Below the pieces are notes generated by a model. It did not search any database. It had not been told where the DNA came from and was given only the letters and a program-made list of their open reading frames with translations. Source: Ceratobasidium sp. AG-K (lineage: Eukaryota > Basidiomycota > Agaricomycetes > Cantharellales > Ceratobasidiaceae). Taken from it: DNA of 64,000 bases. Numbering within the stretch: position 1 is the first letter of the stretch; the number at the start of each line of letters is the position of its first letter. This document shows positions 11,978 through 22,527 of the stretch, piece by piece. The translations under genes and the position numbers were made by a program. The stretch is from positions 1,736,001-1,800,000 of the forward strand of contig JAWNGF010000006.1 of NCBI GenBank assembly GCA_037039685.1, read 5' to 3'.

Positions 11978-14313
11978 ATGCTTTCTCGCGTCGCTATCAT
12001 TTCTCTACTCACCGTGACCTTGAGACCCGCTTGCGCAATATTCGTCGACTACGACTTTGATGTTCGCAACGTCAATGTGTCTCCCGACGGCTTTGAGCGG
12101 TCTATCGTATCGGTCAACGGCGTAGTGCCCGGAACGTTGGTCCAAGTCTGTTGAATGCGCTCTACACTGTGAGATTGTCTAACAGTTCTCTTAGGCAAAC
12201 AAGAATGACACCCTTCGTATCAATGTTACTAACTCGGTGTGGTCTTAATGAATTTCAAACAGACTGGCCCTAACTTGATTCGTAGCTCACGGACCCAAGC
12301 ATGCGTCGTGCCACTAGTATTGTAAGCCATCTTTGATCGCACAGAACACAATGCTAACCGGATTGTTACAGCACTGGCACGGATTGGTGCGTATCAAGCC
12401 TCGCACAGTTGCCTTCCCGCTAACCGAATTAGTAGTTTCAACACACCACAGCTTACGAAGATGGCCCGGCATTTGGTATGCTCCCTCCATCCATCGAGAA
12501 AGCTCATTAACCTTGCAATTAAGTGACCCAATGCCCGATTTCACAGTTCAATTCGTACACATATGAAATCCCACTTCGTGAGCAGACGGGTACTTTTTGG
12601 TATGTGTTCACATGATTCGTTTTTACAGTTCTGATACCCCTTTGGTTATAGGTATCACGCTCACCTATCGAGCCAGTACGTCGACGGATTGCGGGGAGCC
12701 CGTAAGTCGAGATTCCTTGCCCCATTGATTGAGAATTCTAATGGTGCATTTCAGTGGTTATCTACGGTACGTCCCGAGCGAAAGGTAATATCAATGTGTG
12801 GTAACGCGTCTAAGTAGATCCCGAGGATCCCCACAAAGACTTGTACGATGTCGATGACGAAAATACTGTGATAATGCTTGAAGATTGGTATCACACTCCC
12901 GCGCCCCTGCTGGAGCAATGGATGTTTAGTCTCAATAATACCCTGAGGCTTTCTCCGTATGCCCTTTACGTCGCTCGGCTTTGACTACAAGCTGGCTGAT
13001 CCAAGAGTAGTGTTCCTGACTCCGGTCTTATAAACGGAAGAGGGCGATACGTGAACGGGCCCCGAGTTAAGCGCTCAGTCATCAATGTTACGCAGGGCAA
13101 GCGATACCGCTTGCGTATCATCAACGCCTCTGCCATAGGCTCGTTTATTTTCTCCATTGAAGGCCATAGATTGGCCGTTATCGTAAGTCGTTTGCCTTAC
13201 CAGACCGCATCATCTAACTAGGTCATATAGGAGGCGGATGGCATCTCTCACGAGCCCTTGGTGGTGGACAGCTTCCAAATATTTGCCGGACAACGCTACT
13301 CCGTTATCGTATGCTTCTGACCAATCATTTACCCGCGCATATATTTACTCAGATCATAGCTCGAAGCTAACCAGACCGTTGCGAACTACTGGACCCGCGC
13401 TCCGATGACCGTTGCCGGTGCAGGTACCAATCCCAACTGTAAGATTCTCCCCTGGGTCTTTAGTGTTTGGCTGAAGCAGGTGAATAGTGGATCCTACGGA
13501 CGTTTTCGCGGTGTTACATTACGATGGTGCGCCTAATGCCGAGCCCACGACTGAACAGGGAACTGCGATCGGCACCGCTCTTGTCGAAGAGGAGCTACAT
13601 GTGAGCTATTCCCGAGATCGCAGGTTAAGTGAATCTCATGTTCTGAACAGGCTCTGGAATCTGGTCCGCCAGGTGGTTCCGACCCCGCTGACGTTTCAAT
13701 TAACCTCGCTATCGGTCGCAGCCCAACTGGCCCTCTACAATTCACGTTTAACAACATTGAAGTACGTCATCGCTTCTTCTTTTCTGCTTCCTAACCTTTT
13801 GGTAGTACGAATCACCGAGCCTCCCAACCCTTCTCAAAATCCTCGCAAAAAACGCAACCACCGACGACGATTTTAACATTACTGAGCACACGCTCGTTCT
13901 CCCTCACAACAAGGTCATCGAGCTCAACATCACTGGGGGTGCAGACCACCCAATTCATTTACACGGACACGCGTTTGATGTCATCAAATCTCTCGGCGGG
14001 ACACCGAATTTTGTGAATCCACCTCGGAGGGATGTGGTGCGTGTGGGCGGGGCTGGGGTTTTGCTTCGCTTCAGGGTGAGTTCAGATCCGTCAAGTATTA
14101 TGTTGGATATGAACTGATGGTAGTGGATAGACGGATAACCCAGGCCCGTGGTTTGTGCACTGCCACATCGACTGGCACCTCGAAGCCGGTCTTGCGCTCG
14201 TCTTTGCCGAGGCCCCAGAGGAGCAACGGACCGGCCCGCAGGCAGTCCGACCCAACCAGGCCTGGAAGCAGTTGTGTCCCAAGTACCAAGCCTTGCCACC
14301 TGAGCTACAGTAG
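11978..14313 (+). CDS. lcc: Laccase (secreted multicopper oxidase)
   Basis: A secreted blue copper oxidase that oxidises phenolics and reduces O2 to water; roles in lignin attack, detoxification or pigment formation are typical of the family. Sixteen exons can be traced by GT-AG sites: 11978-12145, 12195-12236, 12286-12321, 12372-12386, 12436-12475, 12524-12599, 12652-12701, 12755-12766, 12818-12956, 13011-13182, 13231-13308, 13360-13438, 13488-13600, 13651-13761, 13806-14075 and 14131-14313. All phases agree and give 527 aa. Two are micro-exons of 15 and 12 bp. An N-terminal signal peptide (about residues 1-20) precedes the mature chain. All four copper signatures are present: HWHG (83-86), WYHAHLSSQ (126-134), [10 protein letters not shown] (425-434) and HCHIDWH (477-483), the last followed by an axial Leu. 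No defect is visible. The gene is convergent with the GH6 gene that follows. Confidence 0.95.
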
Positions 14314-14436
14314 GCTGTCACTGATAACCGTTGAGTCCCTGAAGGAGGTTAATGGGCAAAGAGATGGAGCGGCATGGCGGACAATGCTTAGTTTGTATTT
14401 CTACTTTGGCTATATATGTGTGTTGTATCGCGTAAT

Positions 14437-14442
14437 AATAAA
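14437..14442 (+). terminator. Possible polyadenylation signal of laccase
   Basis: AATAAA lies about 125 bp after the laccase stop, in an AT-rich stretch. Only the hexamer supports it. Confidence 0.35.
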
Positions 14443-14648
14443 ACATTTCTTGAGTTCTTAACCAGAGTTCATCAGTCATTGAGACGCAATAATCCTCTAG
14501 AAAAACTTCTCCCGGAACGTACTTCAATGTCGGATCCGGAAAAATGTACGCACCCCTAAGCTCTACGGGTGATGAGTCCGGCAACAGAGAATCAGATATA
14601 TATTTGCAATTCTGGCCGTGCATTCTACATATTGCTCGAAGCCACACC

Positions 14649-16534
14649 TCAGAGAGGAGGGTTTGCATACTGAACCATCGACCTGAACACACCCTACACA
14701 AAGCGTTAGTTTCCAAGTCGAAGTCATAATGCTAACACGTGAACTTACCGAACTCCAGAGCCCAGCCTCAGGACTAGGCACGTATGACGTGTTTGATGCA
14801 CAGACGGGGTTATACCGAGTGGAATTAGGATCCGAAGTGCCGTCCGACTCGCCAGGGGGCTTTACCCATAAGATCGCATCCAGCAATGTGCTGTTCATAG
14901 CCGTGGGACGCTCTCCGATCCCAGCATACTAAAAATACATTTGGTCTCTCTCCTTCGTCCTGTTTACGGGTATCTCCGTACCTTGTAATTGCACCAGCCC
15001 TCGCCACTCCTAGTTTTATTTTGGTTCCCAGAGCGGCTTTGGTCCTATTCGTGAATTAGCGTAACGGCAAAGGACATCAGCAGTTGTAGCATGTATTCAC
15101 TTACCACAACAAAGTGAGCGGGATAGCCAACTTTATCAAGGTAGGGTTTGAGATCGCTATGATAGGTTTTCTCAGCCTCGAGCCCATTGTAGTTGCTAAC
15201 ATCGGTAGAGATGCCACGAACGACAGCCTTGGGATTGAGTTGCTTAGCAGCTGTATAAATACTTCCGAGCACGCTTGCAGTACGACCAAGGTCCTGAGAT
15301 AGGGCTTTAGTCAAACCCATGGAGGATTTGGACGTACAACTTACATCCGGCCAGCCGAGCCAAGTTGCGTGCGCACCATCCAAGTAGAGATACACATTGG
15401 GCAACGCTCCGAGGACGGAGATGGCGTAAGCGAGACTTCGCTGGTGCACCTGAGCCGCTGTAGCACAAAAGGGGATCGCCTGATTTGTTACGACTAAATG
15501 GTTGAGGCGTGAGTATCACACTGTACGATCTATAGGGCGGGAAGCAATACTGTTGCCAACAGAATCCGGCTCCAAGATCATAGCCACCGCCACGTTGGCA
15601 TTCGCCTGAATCTGGGATTTGACGGCAGCAATAAACTCCCGATATTTGACTTCGCCTATCGACCGTACAATTATACACTTCGTGTGAAACTCAGAAATGA
15701 ATAGCTTACCACTGCTAGCAGAGTAAAATTCTCCTGCAGAAGCACCACCTGCGCAATCGCGGTCCGGTAAGTTATATACCACGAGCGGGACAACTGCCAG
15801 CGAGAGGAATGTGAGGTAGAATTTCATTTATGATCTTCGCCATGTATATCATACTCACTTTGCTTCCTGCCAGTCCGCGTCTGAACCTCGCTCGCATCCT
15901 GGAGGTATAGTCCAATGCTCGCAACACTGGCACGATCCACAGCCCAAATTGCAACCGGTACGTTAATTAGCTTGGCGACTTTAGCAGCCAAGGCTGTATT
16001 CCTCTTAGAAACAAGGACATTGTATTCCGCCTTTACTTTTTCCTTGTAGCCTGCGTTGGCATATCTAGTCCAATGTATTAGTGGCTGGTATCGAAGTTGC
16101 AAGGTAAACGCTAATTCGACATACATTTCTTTTCCTACGAAAGGATTTCCTGTCGGAATACTTCTACCCGATGAAGTCGTGACGATTAAGGCAGTCGTGG
16201 TGGTGGTTGCTATTGGCCTGCTCGTGCTTGTGGGTGTGGTAGTCCCAGGCAGACATTGGTAGTACCAATCTAGATATTTTAGTAAGCATGGCACTCTACA
16301 TGCACACTCGCACTTCGTTACCATTATGCTTTGTGCAAGTCGATCCAGGCCCGCATACCGTTCCACCTGTGACAAACATCAGCAAAAGCATCCCATTTCT
16401 CCTATGGATACCGGGCTAGTCTACTTACCAGTCCAGTTGATTCCACCACATTGCGCATAGAGCGACTGCTCAGCAGTAACCTCCGCAAACAACAGGGCTA
16501 GGACTAGCGTACCAAGAGTCGAAGAGTGGATCAT
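14649..16534 (-). CDS. GH6 cellobiohydrolase with N-terminal CBM1 (copy 1)
   Basis: A secreted exoglucanase that releases cellobiose from the non-reducing ends of cellulose (family GH6, Cel6A/CBHII type). The start at 16534 opens MIHSSTLGT..., a signal peptide of about 21 residues. It is followed by a CBM1 cellulose-binding module (QCGGINWTGGTVCGPGSTC... to QCLP), a Ser/Thr/Pro-rich linker, and the catalytic domain. Eleven exons and ten short introns give about 438 aa. The catalytic acid is the Asp in LPDRDCAG; further GH6 signatures are LEPDSVGN and YLDGAHATWLGWP. The C terminus ends ...VQYANPPL before a TGA at 14649-14651. Every domain is intact. It is a paralogue of 20069-21944 in the same orientation. 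The position matching the TATA box of copy 2 reads ctctttcgtg here, so promoter strength may differ. Confidence 0.9.
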
Positions 16535-17108
16535 CACCACGAGGGATCGCAGCAAGATCTCGCCGGGCCTGCTCTTTCGTGCCTTACGCTAGGAGGAAAC
16601 GTAAATACGCTCCAAAGGATAAAAGCGCGACTGGGGGCGCGCCGGTACCAATTTTGTGCGAGTAGGTTTCTGTCCTTGGAAATCCGAATTACCTCTGTGG
16701 TAAACCTGAATAGCGAAGAGACGGGAATGCAGGAAGGTCAACATTTATGCGTCGTCTGCTGACGTGGATGCAGCGTTCGAACAATCAACATCCAGCTCGG
16801 CGGTCGATGAGATAATCAAAGCGCCTCAGTTTGAGCCAATCGCGGTCTCCGTGGTCTGATTTCCCCTCAAATTCCCACACACATCAAGGGCGTCAAGCTT
16901 GGCGCTCGATGTCCACGAACCCGAACATATCCAGTCGACGAAAAATATGATATAAATGCGTGGAAGATGGTCAGACTTCTCGTCTGGGATTGGTTCAAAC
17001 CCAACAGCAGTTATGGTATAGGGTAGTCCCTGATTCAATAAAGTTTTTGAAGGAGATGGTGGTTAGTACCGTGGCCGCGGTTACTTCGGGGAATTGTCAA
17101 GTGACCCG
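14649..17108. repeat. Segmental duplication, unit 1 (GH6 gene plus promoter)
   Basis: The GH6 gene and about 570 bp upstream recur as a diverged direct copy at about 20069-22527. Similarity runs through introns and promoter, for example acttcggggaattgtcaag near 17083 against acttcgggaaattgtcagg near 22503. The two units are separated by the palindromic element and about 0.75 kb of other sequence. Ends are approximate. Confidence 0.75.
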
Positions 17109-17147
17109 TTAGCTAGTTTGCAATACTCGGTGCGGCCACACAAATTT

Positions 17148-19311
17148 CTCAGCAAAGATCGAAAATGCTGCAGGGGGCTCCGGAGCCTGGCATCGCTCGG
17201 GAGCTCCGCGTAGGCTCCGCGAGTCGGGCTCTGAAAGAAACAGTAAGAAATCATGTGACAGGCCTTCGAAGCTCACTTTCACACCCTGTATGGAGCTTGT
17301 GCACCTATGCCTCGAAGAATCCCAAGACTAGACGCCTTAGACTTCCCACATGACCAATCAAGGCGTCTAGCCTTGGGATTACTAGTAAAACACGACCCAT
17401 GGTTCGCCCACGAAAAGCAGTGGCCTTGGTGAAGGTAGAAAATAATTTAAATTGAATACCCTGCCCAGAAGCGCCAGATACAAGAACAAGCGCCAGAGAA
17501 CCTATCAGCATTGTGTCGTCACTGTCCCTGACTCCGTTGACATCGTCTCTAACCCCGTTGACGCTGCCACAACCCCTGTCGCCACCGCCAACGCCGTTGT
17601 GCAACAGGTTTGTAACGTCAGGAGGCGATTTATATATCAAAATGTAGCCAATAAATAGGAGAATCAGATCGCACATGTACATTAACGCAAAGATTTGTAT
17701 ACAAAGGCTTATATGCGAATGAAATGCTGTCAAAAATTGTCTGTGAATTCAAGGATTTTTGATGGCATGTATATGCGCTACATACGCTCAAAAAGTAGAC
17801 CAGATGCTGCTCTTGCAGCCCTATAGCCCAAAACTTGCTGCATAAGGTAGTTAACGCGTTTTGTTTACATGTTCGGGAACGGGCGCTGCGATGATGGCAT
17901 TTGATCTAGTGGTCGAAATGACTTCTCCCGGGGCTCCTTGAATGCGCATTATCTGTGCGCACAAGCACGTACTAATTTTGTATTGATTGGTGTAGTACGT
18001 GTTGAGATATAAGCAAATTACTGTCCATGGGGGACTGCATGTAAGTGTACATGTTCTAATACACCACAATCGGCTCCGATTCAGCACAATCGAATGGCAC
18101 AAGCGTGTTCGCCGTGTCTGTTAAGCCTTCTGCTCCAAAAATCTCGCTCGCATCTGCCTTAGTCTGAGCACCGTGATGTGTTTTCACTCTGTCGGCCAAG
18201 TTGGACTAAAATAGGCGCACTGGGGAACATCCGGCCACATTTGAACACATTAATCCTATAAATTGAGTAGCTACGAGCAGGATTTTAGGAGCAGAAGGCT
18301 TAACAGACACGGCGAACACGCTTGTGCCATTCGATTGCGCTGAATCGGAGCCAATTGTGGTGTATTAGAACATGTACACTTACATGCAGTCCCCCATGGA
18401 CAGTAATTTGCTTATATCTCAACACGTACTACACCAATCAATACAAAATTAGTACGTGCTTGTGCGCACAGATAATGCGCATTCAAGGAGCCCCGGGAGA
18501 AGTCATTTCGACCGCTAGATCAAACGCCATCATCGCAGCGCCCATTCCCGAACATGTAAACAAAACGCGCTAACTACCTTATGCAGCAAGTTTTGGGCTA
18601 TAGGACGGCAAGAGCAATATCTGGTCCACTTGTGGAACGTATGTAGCGCATATACATGCCATCAAAAATCCTTGAATTCACAGACAATTTTTGACAGCAT
18701 TTCATTCGCATATAAGCCTTTGTATACAAATCTTTGCGTTAATGTACATGTGCGATCTGATTCTCCTATTTATTAGCTACATTTTGATATATAAATCTCC
18801 TCCTGACGTTACAAACCTGTTGCACAACGGCGTTGGCGGTGGCGACAGGGGTTGTGGCAGCGTCAACGGGGTTAGGGACGATGTCAACGGAGTCAGGGAC
18901 GGTGACCACACAACGCCGATAGCTTCTCTGGCGCTTGTTCTTGTATCTGGCGCTTCTGGGTAGGGTATTCAATTTAAATTATTTTCTACCTTCACCAAGG
19001 CCACTGCTTTTCGTGGGCGAACCATGGGTCGTGTTTTACTAGTAATCCCAAGGCTAGACGCCTTGATTGGTCATGTGGGAAGTCTAAGGCGTCTAGTCTT
19101 GGGATTCTTCGAGGCATAGGTGAGCTTGTGCTGTTCGAAAGTGTAAGCAGAGGGTCCTAGACGCCTTATATGTCACAAAGATACACATCACATGATTTCT
19201 TACTGTTTCTTTCGGAGCCCTACGCTCCCAGCGTGCTCCAGAGCCTACGCAGGGCTCCCGCGCAAACCCCTGGCTCCGGAGCCCTCCGGGCTATCTTCGA
19301 TTTTTGCTGAG
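17148..19311. mobile_element. 2.2-kb palindromic (fold-back) element
   Basis: Two arms of about 1 kb are inverted copies of each other: 17148-18137 against 18288-19311, with a spacer of about 150 bp. Outer ends read ctcagcaaaratcga. Identity is high throughout; the frame at 17851-18102 (minus) reappears almost unchanged at 18322-18573 (plus), so those frames are products of the repeat. Inside each arm sits a motif like the hAT ends of the 1049-2516 element: TAGGGCTCCGAAAGAAAC on the minus strand at 19205-19222 and tcgggctctgaaagaaac at 17224-17241. GC-rich 'ggctccggagcc' motifs lie between that motif and the outer end. I find no convincing target duplication and no transposase. Confidence 0.75.
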
Positions 19312-20068
19312 TTCTCTAGGTATAGAGGAGAAGTAGATACATCCACCATGTGATGATGAGCTACAATATTAATGTAGCAACATACTAGGGTTTCCACTCT
19401 TAAGCACCATATTACTAAATGACCAACCACTACTGAGAATGCTGCACACATTTAACAAGAAGGGGTGTGGCTCCATGATCCATTGACAGACCGAAAGGAC
19501 AGGCTTTTTCTTGATTTCCTACCAGTCAAAACCTATTTGTGCCCCATATATGGCAGTCTGGTTTCGAAAGACTCGCTAAAGGGTTCATTGCCACTGTGGA
19601 GGCTAAGTACACTGAATCCTAGCCATATCAACACCGAAAACCCATGACTTACATTACTGGGCGTGTCCGCTTTCAGTGACTGATGTGCTGAATATTATCT
19701 TCAGGAGTGACTGGGGGGGGGGGGGCAAATAAGCTCCAGAACCTATTTAAATTTATCTTTTATGGTACTGATCACAGCCAACCATGCGCGAGATGGCTGA
19801 AAAATGATGTAATATCTCACTGAAAGCGGACATTTTCGGTTCAGTGCATTTGCTAATGTTATTCAGTAACCTGAGGCCCCACAGTGATGCGGCGTGCATG
19901 GTTGAGGACCGCACCCGGAATTACGAAGATTCTATTCCATTGAAGAATGCTCGGGGTCATGATTTGGCAGCGATCAGAGACTCAGGCATTTTAGTGCATC
20001 CCCCAACATAGAATCATAAATCTATGCAATTCTGACTGTGTATTCTACATAGCGCTCTAAGAGACACC
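19312..20068. other. Spacer with small inverted repeat and G-tract
   Basis: No gene is visible. An exact 15-bp inverted pair (gtccgctttcagtga near 19663-19677; tcactgaaagcggac near 19817-19831) flanks about 140 bp and may be a tiny MITE. A run of 13 G residues lies at 19713-19725. The last 200 bp are downstream of GH6 copy 2. Confidence 0.4.
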
Positions 20069-21944
20069 TCAGAGAGGAGGGTTTGCATACTGAACCATCG
20101 ACCTGAACACACCCTACACAAAGCGTTAGTTTCCAAGTCGAAGTCATAATGCTAACACGTGAACTTACCGAACCCCACTGGCCGGCCTCGGGACTTGGGA
20201 CATACGAGGTGTTTGATGCACAGACGGGGTTATACCGAGTGGAATTAGGATCCGAAGTGCCATCCGACTCGCCAGGGGGTTTGATCCAAAGAATAGCATC
20301 CAGCAATGCACTGCTCGTAGCTGTAGGCCGTTCTCCGATTCCGGCGTACTGATGGTTCGTTGAGTTCCTCCTCATTGCACATGTGGCTATATACGTACCC
20401 TGTAATTGCACCAGTCCTCGCCACTTCTAGTGTTGTTTTGATTTCCAGAGCGGCCTTGATCCTAATAGTGAATCAGCTTGATTTCAAACATAACAGTTCC
20501 AGTCGCAGCTGTTCACTTACCACAACAAAATGCGCAGGGTAGCCGACTGCATCAAGGTAGGGTTTGAGATTGGTATGATAAGTCGTTTCGGTCGCGAGAC
20601 CATTGTAGTTGCTAACATCGGTAGAGATGCCACGAACGACAGCCTTGGGATTGAGTTGCTTAGCCGCTGCATAAATACCTCCGAGCAAGTTGGCGGTAGG
20701 ACCAAGATTCTGCGATAAGTTTAGCCAGATGCGTGCAGGATTTGGGTATGCAACTTACATCCGGCCAACCGAGCCAAGTTGCGTGTGCGCCATCCAAGTA
20801 AAGATTAACGTTGGGCAACGCTCCTAGGACGGAGATGGCATAGGCGAGACCCCGTTTGTGTACTGGAGCCGCCGTAGCACAGAAGGGAATCCCCTGGTTT
20901 GTGACGACTAGTAAATGAAATGTGAGTATCAGGTATAATCTGTAGGACGAGTAGGCGCACTGTTGCCAACAGAATCCGGCTCCAAGACAATAGCCACTGC
21001 TACGTTGGGATATGCCTGGATCTGAGATTTGACAGCACCAATAAACTCCTGGTACTTGGCTTCGCCTATGGATCATACAATTATAAGTCTCATGCGAAGG
21101 CAAGAAAGTACTCCGGGACAACTTGCCTCCGTTTGCCGAGCTAAATTCTCCCGCAGAAGCACCACCTGAGCAATCCCGGTCCGGCAAGTCATAAACCACG
21201 AGCGGGACAACTGAGAGGAAAATTAAGTTGAAATCCATGCATGAGTTTAGTGACTTTTATCATACGTACTTTGCTTCTTGCCAGTCTGAGTCTGAATCCT
21301 GTTTGCATCCTGCAAATATGTTCCAATGCTCGGGACACCGGCACGGTCCGCAACCCAAATCCCAACTGGGACATTGGTTAGCTTGGCAACTTTAGCCGCC
21401 AAGGCCGTATTCCCTTCAGAAACAAGGGCATTGTATTCTGCCTTTACTTTCTCCTTGTAGTTGGCGTTGGCATAGCTAGTCAAGCATGTCAGTCGATGGT
21501 ATCAAAGGCACGATTAAACTGGCATTCAACTCACATTTCTTTCCCTACGAAAGGATTTGCCGTCGGAGTGCTTCCGCCTGATGTGGTAGTGGTAGCTGAC
21601 GTAGTCGTGGTGGATACTGTGATCGGCTTGCTCGTGGTTGTGGGGTTGGCAGCCCCAGGCAAACATTGAGAGTACCAATCTAGATGTTTTGGTAAGTGTG
21701 GTACTCCACAAGCAGGCCCATCGTTCTTTACCATTGAGCTTAGTGCAAGTTGATCCCGACACGCATACTGTTCCACCTGTCTCGAACGTTAGTTAACCAC
21801 TTCTATCCCTTTCACTGATATCGAGCTGGTTCACCCACCTGTCCAGTTTATCCCTCCGCATTGCGCATAGAGCGATTGCTCAGCAGCAACCTCAGCAGTA
21901 AATAGCGCGAGGGCTAGCGCACCAAGAGTCGAAGGGCGAATCAT
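20069..21944 (-). CDS. GH6 cellobiohydrolase with N-terminal CBM1 (copy 2)
   Basis: Paralogue of 14649-16534, with the same order of signal peptide (MIRPSTLGAL...), CBM1 (QCGGINWTGGTVCVSGSTC...QCLPG), Thr-rich linker and GH6 catalytic domain. Eleven exons give roughly 435-440 aa. Catalytic Asp lies in LPDRDCSG; LEPDSVGN and YLDGAHATWLGWP are conserved. Intron positions match copy 1. One intron (21066-21126) has a GC donor (gcaagt) instead of GT, where copy 1 has gtaagc; reading it as a GC-AG intron keeps the frame. A clean TATA box lies about 45 bp upstream of the ATG. The likely role is secreted cellulose breakdown together with copy 1 and a cellobiose-releasing enzyme set elsewhere. Confidence 0.9.
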
Positions 21945-21986
21945 CACAAGAACAGGAGATGGTAGTAAAATTCCTGTGAGGATCTG

Positions 21987-21995
21987 CCTTTTATA
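21987..21995 (-). promoter_or_regulatory. TATA box of GH6 copy 2
   Basis: Read on the minus strand this is TATAAAAGG, 43-51 bp upstream of the ATG at 21944. The aligned site of copy 1 has lost the motif. Confidence 0.6.
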
Positions 21996-22527
21996 TGTCT
22001 TATTCTAGCAGAAATTTAAACATGCTCCGAGGATGAGATTTCAACCAGCGACATGCCGATGTTTATTGAACTGGAGTTACCTCATTCGCTCAGAAAATCA
22101 ATCACCTGGGCTGAAGACGCGAACGGTGGAGAAACAGGAATGCGGGAAAGCCGACATTTATGCGTCGTCTGTTGACGTGGACATATTGTTCGAACTGCGA
22201 ACATTCAGCTCGGCAGTTAATGAGATAATCAAAACGCCCTGGGCTGAGCCAATCGCAGCCGCGATAGCCAATTTGCCTTGGAACTCTCACGCACATCAGC
22301 GGTGTCACCCTTGGCTTCGTGTCCATGGACACAGAGAATATCCGCTTAAGAAAACGCCGGTATAGATGCGTTTAGGACAGTTGGACTTCTCATCAGTGAT
22401 CAGTTAATCATTGACTCAACTAATGCTAGCTGTGGGGTGGCCCGGATCCGCGGAGTTCATAGGAATCTTGAAGGAGATCAAACGTAGTGCGGTAATCGCA
22501 GTTACTTCGGGAAATTGTCAGGTGACC

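Larger units (their letters stand above)
20069..22527. repeat. Segmental duplication, unit 2 (GH6 gene plus promoter)
   Basis: Direct copy of 14649-17108, including gene, introns and about 580 bp upstream. Divergence is substantial in introns and promoter, so the duplication is not recent. Right edge estimated from the last shared motif, near 22527. Confidence 0.75.

Noticed and set aside
17851..18573. Two similar 83-codon frames on opposite strands
   Set aside because: They are mirror copies produced by the palindrome arms and lack gene features; similarity reflects the inverted repeat.
17148..19311. Palindrome as a purely hAT insertion with 8-bp duplication
   Set aside because: Flanks of neither the outer ends nor the inner TAGGGCTCCG motif show a matching 8-bp repeat.
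19713..19725. G-tract as a G-quadruplex regulator
   Set aside because: A single homopolymer of 13 G in a spacer without other G-runs; may vary by sequencing error.
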